A DNA stretch of 48,952 nt, taken from Pseudoflavonifractor phocaeensis (GTDB lineage: Bacteria; Bacillota; Clostridia; Oscillospirales; Oscillospiraceae). Below the pieces are notes generated by a model that did no database searches, had not been told where the DNA came from, and saw only the letters and a program-made list of their open reading frames with translations. Location of the stretch: positions 1 to 48,952 of the forward strand of contig NZ_JACJLC010000020.1 of assembly GCF_016901955.1 (NCBI RefSeq). Direction: 5' to 3'. Below, in pieces: positions 8,085 through 16,702 of the stretch. Each line of letters begins with the position of its first letter. The first letter of the stretch is position 1. A program made the translations under genes and the position numbers.

Positions 8085-8800
8085 ACGGTTTCGTCCTCCT
8101 GTTCGTCGGCTGCTGCGCCGTCGGGCAGCTCGCCGTCCGCTTCCTCGTCCTCGTCGTAATCGTCAAAATCGTATTCATCGAGATTGTCATTTCCCTTTGC
8201 CGCGTCCTTTTTCGGCTTTAAGACTTTGAAATAATAGAACGCTGCGCCGCCACCTCCGGCAAGGATAAGGACGATCAGCAGAATACCGCCGATGTTACCC
8301 TGCGTTTCTTCTTCCGGCTGTTCGGGTTCCTCCGGCTCGGCTTCCTTGCCCGTACAGTCGCCCAGATTGACAGAGCAGACGGGGCAAGCGGTATTGACGG
8401 CTCCGGCTTCGCATTTATCCGTACAGTTGCAGACGGCGGGCGTTTCTTCCGTCTGCCCGTCCTCGTCCTCCATAAGAGCCATAAGGTCGGCTTCGTCTAC
8501 TTGATTGAGGAAATGGACGGTGTTTTCGCCCTCGTCGTCCCGGTCGATGATGATATAGAAATAGTTGCCGCTTTTGGTGGTAACGGTAATGAGCTGCTTA
8601 TTGCCGCCGTAGTCGTCCACAAGGGTAGCGTTCCCGTCCGGGGTAAGGGGCGGCGTGTCCTCGGTTTCTTCCACGACAACGCCCGTATCGTTGGTGGCGT
8701 CGTTCTCCGGCGTCTGTGCAAAGGCGGTAACAGAAAAGCCGCCCATAAGCATAAGGGCGGCACAAAGCGCGGTCAAAGTCCTTTTGATTTTATTCTTCAT
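8081..8800 (-). CDS. DUF4366 / CD1107-family ICE membrane protein
   Basis: 239 residues. An N-terminal signal peptide (MKNKIKRTLTALCAALMLMGGFSVTAFA) is followed by an extracellular part containing a short Cys-rich segment (CNCTDKCEAG...CPVC) and a Pro/Glu stretch. A transmembrane helix GGILLIVLILAGGGGAAFYYF comes next, then a strongly acidic cytoplasmic tail (EYDFDDYDEDEEADGE). This is the DUF4366 layout of Tn1549-like ICEs, probably a component of the mating apparatus. I chose ATG 8800, which has GGAGGACGC before it; the longer open frame to 9037 lies inside the DUF4315 gene and lacks a signal peptide. Confidence 0.88.
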   Translation of the reverse strand: MKNKIKRTLTALCAALMLMGGFSVTAFAQTPENDATNDTGVVVEETEDTPPLTPDGNATLVDDYGGNKQLITVTTKSGNYFYIIIDRDDEGENTVHFLNQVDEADLMALMEDEDGQTEETPAVCNCTDKCEAGAVNTACPVCSVNLGDCTGKEAEPEEPEQPEEETQGNIGGILLIVLILAGGGGAAFYYFKVLKPKKDAAKGNDNLDEYDFDDYDEDEEADGELPDGAAADEQEDETV

Positions 8801-9053
8801 TCGCTGCGTCCTCCTGTTCTTCGGCGTAACCGTCTGCGGGGAGAGCCGCCATACCGGGGATTGTGTCGCCGGACAGCATGGCGGTAAGCTCCTGCGGGGT
8901 AAGGCGCATAGCCCGCACAAGCTGGACGATTTGCAGGTTTTCCGCTTCGGTTTTCTGCGCGGTAAGCTCTTTGAGCTTGTTCTGATACTCGGTGATCTTC
9001 TCGCGGGTCTTTTGGATTTCCCGGTCAAGACGTTCAATTTTGTTCATAGCCAT
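8790..9053 (-). CDS. DUF4315 family protein
   Basis: An 87-residue protein whose first 45 residues are a charged coiled coil (KIERLDREIQKTREKITEYQ...), followed by LTPQELTAMLSGDTIPG and an acidic tail. This is the DUF4315 pattern, always found between the CHAP protein and DUF4366 in Tn1549-type ICEs; the function is unknown. AAGGAG precedes the ATG by 10 bases. It overlaps the start of the DUF4366 gene by 11 bp, which suggests coupled translation and possibly a complex between the two. Confidence 0.85.
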   Translation of the reverse strand: MAMNKIERLDREIQKTREKITEYQNKLKELTAQKTEAENLQIVQLVRAMRLTPQELTAMLSGDTIPGMAALPADGYAEEQEDAANEE

Positions 9054-9080
9054 AGATAAAATTCTCCTTTCTTCGGTGGG

Positions 9081-11123
9081 TCAGTCCCAATTCATCAGCC
9101 CGTATCCTTTGATACATTCATAGGTAAGGGCATAGCTCTTGATTTTACAGGCGTCGCCGGAATTTCCCTCGACGGTATAAACGCGGCTTCCGTCTGTGCC
9201 GATCACAATGCCTACATGGTCTGCGCTGCCGTCTAAATCCCAATCGAAAAAGATAGCGTCGCCGGGGGCGATATTCTCATAATCCCTCGCGCCCCATTGT
9301 CCCCGCGATTGAAACCACGGGACGCCCTGCGATTGACAGCCGGAAAAGCGCGGCTCGCTTGCGCCCGCCTGATTGTAGCACCAGCTCACGAAACAGGCGC
9401 ACCACTCCACGCGGGAATTGAAGCCGTACCAGCTCCAATAGGGATAGCCGCCCACATTCCCGACTTGCTGCTTTGCAAGGTCTACAAGGGCGGTGTTTCC
9501 GGGGCGGGTACCGTTTACGAACTGTACCCCGCTTATGTCCTCGGACGGGCTTCCGTCGGGAGAACCGCCGCCGAAAATAAGCGGCTTGTTGCCGCTCGTT
9601 TCCATATAGACGCGGAACATTTCAAGCTGCTCGTCGTTCAACAGCTCCGGCGCAAGGGACGTGATCGGGCGGGTTTCCAGCTTGACGTTGAGGATATAGT
9701 AGTTATACGGTACCTCTACGGTGTAGCTGTTGCCCTCGCTGTCCGTCCTCGTTTCGGTGCGGTAGCGTACCTCCACTTCCTCGGTCAGCGTGAGGGTGTA
9801 TTGCATATCAAAGATACGCTCGATTTCTGCCTGTGCGCTCTGCGGGGTGTAGCTTTGCAAAAGGGCAGTCAGATAGGACGCTAATTCGTGCGGGTTATGC
9901 CCGATAGCGTCAAGGTCGTAGCGGTATTCATCGTAGCCGGGGTGGGTGTTTTCGATGTTGTCAATCTCGGCTTGCAGCTCGTTTTCCATAGCGGCGTAGT
10001 TGTTTTCCACCGCCACAAGGTCGCTGTCCTCCGACGTGTAGGAAGTCCCCACAACGCCGTTGACCGCGCCGGAAAACATAGAGGAACAAGAGGACAGCCC
10101 CGCAAAAATGATGATGAACAAAAGCAGCGCGGCAATCGCAATCAGTACGCCTACCGGGTGCCTTGCCACAAAGAGCGCGGCTTTCCTTGTTTCCTCGGCG
10201 GTTTTCTTTGCCGCCTTGCGGGTGCTTTCCGCCGCTTTTTTCGCGGTGGCTGCGCCGCCTTTCCTTGCCGCTTTTGCATATTCCCGCTTGATTTTCTGCT
10301 TCTGCATGAAACGGGAAAGGGGGTTGCTGCGAAGCTGCGGGTTATCGTGCAGGGCTTTGTGATAGTAAAAGTTGGCGTTTGCCTTTGCCGCCGCTTTTTC
10401 CGCTTGCGCCGCCTTGCGGTAAGGTTTCAGCTTGTGGCTGCGGTAGCCCTCTTTGACCTTTCGGACACCGTATTTCCCCATGCGCTCGGCGGCTTCCTCG
10501 GATTTGTGCGCTCCCTCAACGCCGGAATTGTCTTTCTCCACGGAATGTATCTTGTTGTGGACGAAAATCCCGGCTTCCTGCGCGGGGCGGGATAAGGGAT
10601 TGCGCTTGCCCTCGAAGCTCGGCGGCGTTTCCTGCTTGTCAAATTGCAGCCGCGATTTCTTCTTTGGGGGAAGTGCCGCCCGCGCTGCGTCCAGACGGTC
10701 GGCGGCTTTGTCCGATTTCTTGATGTACTTTTCCAGCTCCGGCGTTGCCCGTTCCTCGTCGGTAAATTGCAGACGGGACGGCTGCGCCTTTGACGCTGCC
10801 GCTTCCTGCGCCCGCCGGACAGCCTTTTTCGACGCTTTCCGGGTCTGCCCCGCGCCGATATGCTCCATGACGCGCTCGGCGGCTGCGTCCTGCGGTTTTG
10901 AAAAATGCTCCGGCGCGTGGGGCAAGGGAGAGGACGGGGAAACCGCCCCTTGAAGCTGCGCCGCGTCCTGTGCGGCTTGCTGCTCCGGCGTTTTCTGAAA
11001 ATCCACGTCCTGTACGCGCTTGCTGATAAGCTCGCTTTCGCCCGTAGACTGGTTTTGCTCGGTCAGCCCGTCGCGGCTCATTTTCTGCGTGATTTTGTCG
11101 CGGGGCTTCATCGGGTCTTTCAA
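9081..11123 (-). CDS. CHAP-domain peptidoglycan hydrolase of the mating apparatus (CD1108-like)
   Basis: 680 residues. A long, basic, low-complexity cytoplasmic part (repeated Lys/Arg/Ala, residues 1-320) is followed by one transmembrane helix (GVLIAIAALLLFIIIFAGL, about 323-345). The extracellular region ends in a CHAP amidase/endopeptidase domain (from about 545). There the catalytic Cys is in VEWCACFVSWC and the His in GSADHVGIVIG. It should open the cell wall locally for the conjugation channel, as VirB1-type enzymes do. The start is TTG at 11123, with GGAGG 9 bases upstream, and overlaps the methyltransferase stop (TTGA). Confidence 0.9.
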   Translation of the reverse strand: MKDPMKPRDKITQKMSRDGLTEQNQSTGESELISKRVQDVDFQKTPEQQAAQDAAQLQGAVSPSSPLPHAPEHFSKPQDAAAERVMEHIGAGQTRKASKKAVRRAQEAAASKAQPSRLQFTDEERATPELEKYIKKSDKAADRLDAARAALPPKKKSRLQFDKQETPPSFEGKRNPLSRPAQEAGIFVHNKIHSVEKDNSGVEGAHKSEEAAERMGKYGVRKVKEGYRSHKLKPYRKAAQAEKAAAKANANFYYHKALHDNPQLRSNPLSRFMQKQKIKREYAKAARKGGAATAKKAAESTRKAAKKTAEETRKAALFVARHPVGVLIAIAALLLFIIIFAGLSSCSSMFSGAVNGVVGTSYTSEDSDLVAVENNYAAMENELQAEIDNIENTHPGYDEYRYDLDAIGHNPHELASYLTALLQSYTPQSAQAEIERIFDMQYTLTLTEEVEVRYRTETRTDSEGNSYTVEVPYNYYILNVKLETRPITSLAPELLNDEQLEMFRVYMETSGNKPLIFGGGSPDGSPSEDISGVQFVNGTRPGNTALVDLAKQQVGNVGGYPYWSWYGFNSRVEWCACFVSWCYNQAGASEPRFSGCQSQGVPWFQSRGQWGARDYENIAPGDAIFFDWDLDGSADHVGIVIGTDGSRVYTVEGNSGDACKIKSYALTYECIKGYGLMNWD

Positions 11124-12070
11124 GTGCTTTCACCTCCAATCCGCGCCCTCGCAAGGGCGCAATACTCAATGTTAATCTCAATGCCGATATAATGGCGGTC
11201 AAGGTCTTTTGCCGCTTTGCCCGTAGTACCGCTTCCAAAGAATGGGTCTATCACAATGCCGCCTTTCGGACAGCCCGCCAAAATACAGGTTTCCGCTAAC
11301 TTCGGCGGGAACGCGGCAAAATGCCCGCCCTTGTAAGGGACGGTGTTAATCAGCCATATATCCCGCTTGTTCCGCATGGTGGGGATCAGCGCGTCGTCGT
11401 AGTAGCCGCCTTTCCTCGCTTTGTTGATTCCCTGCACTTTACCCTGTCCGGGGACTTCCTCGGCGTATTTGTGTCCGGCTGCGCGTCCCTGCCTGTACCG
11501 CGCCGCCGTCGTGGGGGCTATCGGCTCGGCTATGGCGGCAGCGTCATAGAAATACTGCTTTGACTTTGCAAGCAGGAAAATGTGTTCATAGCAACGGCTC
11601 GGACGGTCTTTGCAGCTTTCGGGCATGGGGTTTTCTTTCTGCCAAATGATGTCGCTGCGTAAATACCACCCGTCCGCTCGCAGGGCAAACGCCAATAGCC
11701 ACGGAATACCGATTAAATCCTTTTGCTTGCAGTTTGGGGCGCGGCGGTTAAGGGAAAGGCTCTGCCCGTTCCTGCCCTTTGGATTTTTCGGGTCTGCGTA
11801 GCCGCCTTTGCTGCCGGTGCCGCAGTAGGTGTCTGCGATATTCAGCCAAAAGGTGCCGTCCGGGCGCAATACCCGTTTCAGCTCATGGAATACGGCGACA
11901 AGCCGATCAATGTACTGCTCCGGCGTGTCCTCGCGCCCGATCTGCGCGTCAAGCCCGTAGTCCCGCAGGGCATAATAGGGCGGGCTGGTAACGCAACAAT
12001 GGACGCTTTCATCGGGCAGCTCCCGCAGGGCGCAGAGGGCGTCCCTGTTGATGATTACGTCCGTTTTCAT
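11120..12070 (-). CDS. Beta-class DNA methyltransferase (N4-cytosine/N6-adenine)
   Basis: 316 residues. Motif IV TSPPYYALRDYG lies at about 28-39 and motif I DPFFGSGTTG near 280, an order (catalytic motif first) typical of beta-class amino-methyltransferases. The central variable part should be the target recognition region. TSPPY points to N4-cytosine or N6-adenine; the sequence alone does not decide. No cognate endonuclease is nearby, so it is a solitary enzyme, probably marking ICE DNA against host restriction. It has 4-bp overlaps with VirB4 upstream and with the CHAP gene downstream. Confidence 0.9.
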   Translation of the reverse strand: MKTDVIINRDALCALRELPDESVHCCVTSPPYYALRDYGLDAQIGREDTPEQYIDRLVAVFHELKRVLRPDGTFWLNIADTYCGTGSKGGYADPKNPKGRNGQSLSLNRRAPNCKQKDLIGIPWLLAFALRADGWYLRSDIIWQKENPMPESCKDRPSRCYEHIFLLAKSKQYFYDAAAIAEPIAPTTAARYRQGRAAGHKYAEEVPGQGKVQGINKARKGGYYDDALIPTMRNKRDIWLINTVPYKGGHFAAFPPKLAETCILAGCPKGGIVIDPFFGSGTTGKAAKDLDRHYIGIEINIEYCALARARIGGEST

Positions 12071-14499
12071 GCGTCGCCCACTTCCTCCGGCTTCGTCGTC
12101 ATTACGCGGTAAAGCTCGGTATCTTTCGGGAACCGGTCGATAAAGGGCAGTACCACGTTGCCGTAGAAAATAAGCCCCTCGCCCGCTTCGGTATGGGTAA
12201 CGTACTTCATCTGCTGCGGGGAAATGTTGAGCTGCTTTGCAAGGATAGCCCTGTCGCCCTGCGCCTGATTGAGCATGAGGACAAAATCGCTGTTTTCAAA
12301 GATGTTTTCCACTTCGCGGCTTGCCAAGAGGTCTTTGACGTTCTGCGTGATAGCGGTCGGTATGCCGCCCCATTTCCTAAACCGTTTCCAAATCTCGACG
12401 GAATAGGCTGCCGTCTGCTCCTCTTTCAAGAGCAAGTGAAACTCGTCCATGTAGTAGCGCGTCGCCTTTTTCTCTGCCCGGTTGACCGTTACGCGGTTCC
12501 ATACCTGGTCTTGCACAATGAGCATACCTAACTTTTTGAGTTGCTTCCCAAGCTGCTTAATATCAAAGCAGACAAGGCGGTTTGAAAGCTCCACGTTGGT
12601 ACGGTGGTTAAAGACGTTGAGTGAGCCGGAAACATACAGCTCCAACGCCGCCGCAATCCGCGCCGCTTCCGGCTCCGGCTGCTGCAAAAGCTCGTTGTAG
12701 AGGTCGCCCAAGACAGGCATTTTCGCCGGGTCGGGGTCGGCAAGGTACGGGCGGTACACGTTCCGTACAGCCCGGTCAATAACCGTCTTATCCACGGGCT
12801 GCAAGCCCTCCTTGCCGCCGATCACCAGCTCGCAGAGGGAAAGGATAAAGTCGGATTTCAGCGCAAGGGGGCTGTCGTCCTCGCTGTAATTGAGGTTAAT
12901 ATCCATAGGGTTGACGTACTGCGGCTTCCCGTCAATGCCCTTGCCCGTCGGGGAAAGCCGGATTACCTGTCCGCCCAAACGCTGCACAAGGGAGAAATAC
13001 TCCGCTTCCGGGTCGCAGATGATAATATCGTCGTCCGTAATGAGGAAAGCGTTTGTCATTTCCCGCTTTGCCGCAAAGGATTTACCGCTTCCCGGCGTTC
13101 CCAAAATCAGCCCATTCGGGTTTTTAAGCTGCTTGCGGTCGCAAAGTATCATGTTGTTGCTTAAAGCGTTCAGCCCGTAATACAGGGCTTCCCCGGTCTG
13201 GAAAAGCTCCTGTGTGATAAAGGGGATAAAAATAGCGGTGCTGCTTGTCGTCAAGCCCCTTTGAATGGGGACGAGGTTTTCCCCGATAGGGACGCACGAC
13301 AGCAAGCCCGCTTCCTGCTGGTAGTCAAGACGGGTCAAAGCGCAGTTGTATTTCTGCGCGATACCTGCCGCCGCGAACACGTCATTTTCCAACTTCCGCT
13401 TTGTGTCCGCCATGTTTGCCACAAGGAACGTAAGGAGAAACATTCGCTCATTCCGGCTCTGTAAATCCTGCAAGAGATTTTTCGCTTCGCTGCCAAAGGT
13501 GGCAAGGTCGGACGGAATAATATCCATGTCATAGCCGGAACGGACGGCTTTCTTCTGTTCCTCGATTTTCATTTTGTCAAGGTCTGTGATTTTCCGCTTA
13601 ATCGTCTTAATGGCTTCGCTCTGGTCGATACTGCGGATATGGAGATTGACAATCACGCCCGTTTCAAGGTCGAGAATGTCCGACAAAATGCGGTCGTTCA
13701 GCTCCGGCGCAAGTATCTGTAAGAATGACACCGCGCCGATCTTGCGCCCCATACGGAACGTGCGCCCCTCGCCGAAACGGAACGACGGCGGGGCAATAAA
13801 GTCTTTGGTAGAAAGCCCCGACGGGGCAAGCCAAGCCCAGTCAAAGGAAAACGGCTCACCCTCCGGGTGGAACACCCCATGCAGCACTTTCAAGCGGTCA
13901 TAGCCCGTCATGGGGCGGGCGGCTACGCCCAGCACCTTAAAATTGTTGAGTACGTCCGTTTCGATACGGGCAAGGCGGGCTTTTGCCGCCGCCAAGCTGT
14001 CCGCTTCAATGGAAAAGGTGATGTATTTGTGCTTCACAAGCCCGTTATTCCCTTTGGAAAGCTGGTTTTTGAGCATATCCGAATACTCGGCGCGAATGGA
14101 ATTGAAAGCGTCGTCCTGCGCCGGAATGTCGATAGCTTTTTCCGCTTCGCCGCGCTGCGTCCCTTGATTGATGAAAGAGAGCTGCACCGAAACGGAAGCG
14201 TCAAAGTAATTCAGAAAGTCGCACCAATTTTCAAAGATAGCGGTCTTGTCGTCCGCCTGTGCAAGCTGATAGTTAATATCCTCAAACACAACGCTTTTGC
14301 TGTATTTCTTTTCCGTAATCCTGCAAATCCCGTCCGGGTACATCTGCAAGTAGGGAATGGTCTGCTGCGCGGTATGCGCTTTCCCGTCGCCCTTTGCCTG
14401 CCTTATAAGGGCGGCAATCTGTTTCTGTTCGGCGCGGGATAATTTACGCTTTGTTCCTGCGGCGGCTTCCCGCGCCTTTTGCGCCTGTGCCTTTGACAA
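12067..14499 (-). CDS. VirB4/TraE-type conjugation ATPase
   Basis: An 810-residue T4SS ATPase. Walker A is GTPGSGKS at about residue 467 and Walker B lies in RYYMDEFHLLL at about 680, followed by the AITQN motif. It energises the mating channel at the membrane. I chose TTG 14497-14499 because a perfect AAGGAGGT lies 8 bases before it and translation then begins MSKAQAQKAREAAAG, as in relatives. The ATG at 14547 lacks a ribosome binding site. The gene overlaps the PrgI gene by about 56 bp, so translation is probably coupled. Confidence 0.92.
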   Translation of the reverse strand: MSKAQAQKAREAAAGTKRKLSRAEQKQIAALIRQAKGDGKAHTAQQTIPYLQMYPDGICRITEKKYSKSVVFEDINYQLAQADDKTAIFENWCDFLNYFDASVSVQLSFINQGTQRGEAEKAIDIPAQDDAFNSIRAEYSDMLKNQLSKGNNGLVKHKYITFSIEADSLAAAKARLARIETDVLNNFKVLGVAARPMTGYDRLKVLHGVFHPEGEPFSFDWAWLAPSGLSTKDFIAPPSFRFGEGRTFRMGRKIGAVSFLQILAPELNDRILSDILDLETGVIVNLHIRSIDQSEAIKTIKRKITDLDKMKIEEQKKAVRSGYDMDIIPSDLATFGSEAKNLLQDLQSRNERMFLLTFLVANMADTKRKLENDVFAAAGIAQKYNCALTRLDYQQEAGLLSCVPIGENLVPIQRGLTTSSTAIFIPFITQELFQTGEALYYGLNALSNNMILCDRKQLKNPNGLILGTPGSGKSFAAKREMTNAFLITDDDIIICDPEAEYFSLVQRLGGQVIRLSPTGKGIDGKPQYVNPMDINLNYSEDDSPLALKSDFILSLCELVIGGKEGLQPVDKTVIDRAVRNVYRPYLADPDPAKMPVLGDLYNELLQQPEPEAARIAAALELYVSGSLNVFNHRTNVELSNRLVCFDIKQLGKQLKKLGMLIVQDQVWNRVTVNRAEKKATRYYMDEFHLLLKEEQTAAYSVEIWKRFRKWGGIPTAITQNVKDLLASREVENIFENSDFVLMLNQAQGDRAILAKQLNISPQQMKYVTHTEAGEGLIFYGNVVLPFIDRFPKDTELYRVMTTKPEEVGDA

Positions 14500-14851
14500 T
14501 AGCCGATACCTCCTTTTCAAGTTTTCGCTGTCGCTCCAAGACGGCATAGAAGTTTTCCGTCTGATAAGGGCGTTCCTTTGGACGGGTAAACTTTGTCTGA
14601 ATGATGTTCTTTACCACGACTTCAAGGGGCTGCCCGTGTCGTTCATACATGGCAAAGAGGAAACAGGGCAGCATAACGACAATCATTGCCATAGCTGCAA
14701 GGGTCGTCCCCGCGCTGCCTTTGAGCAAAAAGAAAAGCGGCAATCCCACAAGGAGAGCCGCGCCCAGACAAACGATCTGCCGTTTCGTAAGGTTAAATGC
14801 TACTTTGGTTTTGATTTTGGATAGGTCTTTGGGTACGGTAACATACGCCAA
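14444..14851 (-). CDS. PrgI family conjugation membrane protein
   Basis: About 135 residues, starting at TTG 14851 as MAYVTVPKDLSKIKTKVAFNL, the usual PrgI N-terminus. It is preceded by AAAGGGGGT. Two adjacent hydrophobic helices (IVCLGAALLVGLPLFFLL and TTLAAMAMIVVMLPCFLFAMY) form a hairpin, and a basic C-terminus follows. PrgI proteins sit beside VirB4 and are equivalent to VirB3 of Gram-negative systems. A GTG at 14869 opens the frame but would overlap the upstream stop and use a worse signal. The end of the gene overlaps the start of virB4. Confidence 0.88.
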   Translation of the reverse strand: MAYVTVPKDLSKIKTKVAFNLTKRQIVCLGAALLVGLPLFFLLKGSAGTTLAAMAMIVVMLPCFLFAMYERHGQPLEVVVKNIIQTKFTRPKERPYQTENFYAVLERQRKLEKEVSAIVKGTGAKGAGSRRRNKA

Positions 14852-14865
14852 GCGAATACCCCCTT

Positions 14866-15402
14866 TCACGAAAAAATATCGATGTGTTCTACTTCATTCC
14901 CCCATACGTCCCAACCGGGGGTACGCTGCCGCGCAAACAGTTCAATACGCGGGAGATCTCCCATAAGGGCGACAATCTTTTCCCGCGCTTCGTCCGGCTT
15001 CTTACTATGCTGTTCTATGGGGCTGATAATAAATTGATGTACTGCTGCGGATTTCCGTTTCGGGTGCCCTTTCGTTGCAAGCAGACAGATTTCCGCATTT
15101 CCCCGCGTCCAAAAGCCCAAGCCATAAAACCACGTCCGGGATTTTCGGTTGAGCTTCAACCAGACGAAAGCCACGCTTTTATAAGTAAACCCCCATGCCT
15201 TGATAAGCTCCAACGCTTCGTTTAGTTGCGGAAATGTAGCCCATAAAAACAAAATACAGTCTTGATCCGCAAGCTCTGAAACGGGTAAGGCGCACAACTC
15301 GTCAAGCTGCATTGTAGGATAATGCTTTTCTGCCGCCCCCTGTACTTTACTTCTTTCATATCGCCACGGCGGGTCAGCATAAATGATTTTATATTTTTTC
15401 AC
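14866..15402 (-). CDS. MT-A70 family adenine methyltransferase
   Basis: 178 residues beginning GTG with AGGAGG 6 bases upstream. The catalytic motif DPPW (IIYADPPWRYE, about 7-16) and the following YPTMQLDELCALPV, LFLWATFPQLNEAL and GNAEICLLATKG define the MT-A70/IME4 family, which makes N6-methyladenine. Prokaryotic members of this size occur mainly in phages and ICEs and act on DNA. Here it is inserted between the VirB6-like and PrgI genes, in the middle of the T4SS operon, so it is made together with the mating machinery. Target sequence unknown. Confidence 0.9.
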   Translation of the reverse strand: MKKYKIIYADPPWRYERSKVQGAAEKHYPTMQLDELCALPVSELADQDCILFLWATFPQLNEALELIKAWGFTYKSVAFVWLKLNRKSRTWFYGLGFWTRGNAEICLLATKGHPKRKSAAVHQFIISPIEQHSKKPDEAREKIVALMGDLPRIELFARQRTPGWDVWGNEVEHIDIFS

Positions 15403-15413
15403 GCGCCACCTCC

Positions 15414-16283
15414 TTAATGGGCGTTGAATATGGATTTTGCAAGTGCGCCGGATTTGAACAGGGAGAAACAGAGGATTACCGTATAGGCTGCAAGGGAAAA
15501 TATCGCGCTGTGCAGATTATCAGCTACCACCATTTCATTGACAAGGACGGCGTAAATGCCGACACATATCATAATGAGGAAACCTTGAAAACCGAGGGCA
15601 AACAGCCCTTTTAGGTAGTTGTTCCCGATCTGCCCCCATTCCCGGTTTGTCATAGTTGCGAATGGGATAGGCGAAACAGAGCAATACAGGTATATTTCTA
15701 TCATTCTGCCGTAGAGGATAACCGTTATCAGCACCGACATGATTTTCATACATAGGCTGACAAGGCTTGTTTCCATAACGAGCAGGAGCAATTCGGGGAT
15801 TTCCATAGCTTCCAGCCCGTCCTGCATGGACGCGAGGGCTTCGGCGGCGTCAATGGAAGTTTCGCCGCCGATCACCCCCGCCGCGCCGGAAACAACGTGC
15901 TGCGCCACGTCGAACACCGCCATTGTTATATCAAAGGTGTGCGTTACGAGGAATACCGCCACAAACGCTTTGAAAAACCATTTGAAAAACATAAAGGTGT
16001 CAACGTCGTGCATATTGTTTTTTTCCACTACCATGCTGATTAGCTCATAGCATAGGACATAGGTAATGACAAGCCCCGCAATCGGTACGACGACGTTTTC
16101 CGATAGCGTCTGTATCATGGAAAAGATATTCGCGTTCCAGCCTTGCGGGGTTTGCCCTACCTGCGTTGCGATTGTGCCTACTTTCTCGTTTACGTCCCCG
16201 AACATAGTTGACAGATTACCGTTGATGGCTCCGATCAGAATACCTTTTATCCATTCGTTAATCGCGTCAAGTATGCTCTGCAT
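15414..16283 (-). CDS. VirB6/TrbL-like conjugation membrane protein
   Basis: 289 residues with about six hydrophobic helices, for example VVVPIAGLVITYVLCYELI, FKAFVAVFLVTHTF, ILLLVMETSLVSLCMKIMSVLITVILY and LKGLFALGFQGFLIMICVGIYAVLV. This is the polytopic CD0411/TrsL-type protein that stands in the VirB6 position of Tn1549-like systems and should line the inner membrane pore. It lies 16 bp after the Maff2 gene and 11 bp before the MT-A70 gene in the same operon. Confidence 0.88.
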   Translation of the reverse strand: MQSILDAINEWIKGILIGAINGNLSTMFGDVNEKVGTIATQVGQTPQGWNANIFSMIQTLSENVVVPIAGLVITYVLCYELISMVVEKNNMHDVDTFMFFKWFFKAFVAVFLVTHTFDITMAVFDVAQHVVSGAAGVIGGETSIDAAEALASMQDGLEAMEIPELLLLVMETSLVSLCMKIMSVLITVILYGRMIEIYLYCSVSPIPFATMTNREWGQIGNNYLKGLFALGFQGFLIMICVGIYAVLVNEMVVADNLHSAIFSLAAYTVILCFSLFKSGALAKSIFNAH

Positions 16284-16299
16284 AGGCTACCTCCGCGGC

Positions 16300-16515
16300 T
16301 TATGAGAAAAGCCCGGAGAGAAGCGGAACCAACAGCATACCGACAAGGGCGACACCGCCGCCCGCCATGAGCTGCTTCATGCCCTGGCTTTTTGCGCCCG
16401 GATTATCATTTCCGTAGCCCTCAAGCAAGTTGATTACGCCCCAGATACCAAGTCCGGCACCGAGCGCGATAACGAGGGTCTGCAAAACGGTAACTGCCTG
16501 ATTAAAAAATTCCAT
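16300..16515 (-). CDS. Maff2 family (VirB2-like) small membrane protein
   Basis: 71 residues with two hydrophobic helices (VLQTLVIALGAGLGIWGVINLLEGY and LMAGGGVALVGMLLVPLLSGLF) joined by a polar GNDNPGAKSQGMKQ loop. This is the Maff2 signature. Size, topology and position directly before the VirB6-like gene are those of VirB2-type pilin proteins, so a role as a pore or pilus subunit is inferred. Confidence 0.88.
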   Translation of the reverse strand: MEFFNQAVTVLQTLVIALGAGLGIWGVINLLEGYGNDNPGAKSQGMKQLMAGGGVALVGMLLVPLLSGLFS

Positions 16516-16576
16516 ATAACCTCACTTTCTGCCGCGTTTTGCGGCGGTAAAAATATGTTTGTGTTGGATTTCGGGT

Positions 16577-16608
16577 AAAAAAATAGCGGTAGTCTTTTCG
16601 GCTACCGC
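16577..16608 (-). terminator. Terminator-like hairpin between virD4 and maff2
   Basis: Read leftward, GCGGTAG (complement of 16602-16608) pairs with CTACCGC (complement of 16586-16592) and is followed by TATTTTTTT. The 187-bp gap (16516-16702) also holds a GGGGCGCGTCCCC mini-hairpin but no ORF. It probably attenuates the operon after the coupling protein gene. Confidence 0.65.
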
Positions 16609-16702
16609 ATGGGGAAAGGGATATGCTGTTTACAGGTAGGGGCGCGTCCCCAATAGGGACAGGGATTTTTGCGTCTGATAAAAACCTCCTTTCTGCGCCG
16701 CC

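Noticed and set aside
8801-9037. N-terminal extension of the DUF4366 gene to 9037
   Set aside because: It lies entirely in the DUF4315 gene, is Arg/Ser/Pro-rich shadow sequence, and the signal peptide and ribosome binding site are at 8800.
14852-14869. GTG start of PrgI at 14869
   Set aside because: AAAGGGGGT fits the TTG at 14851, and relatives begin MAYV; the GTG would lie on top of the MT-A70 stop.
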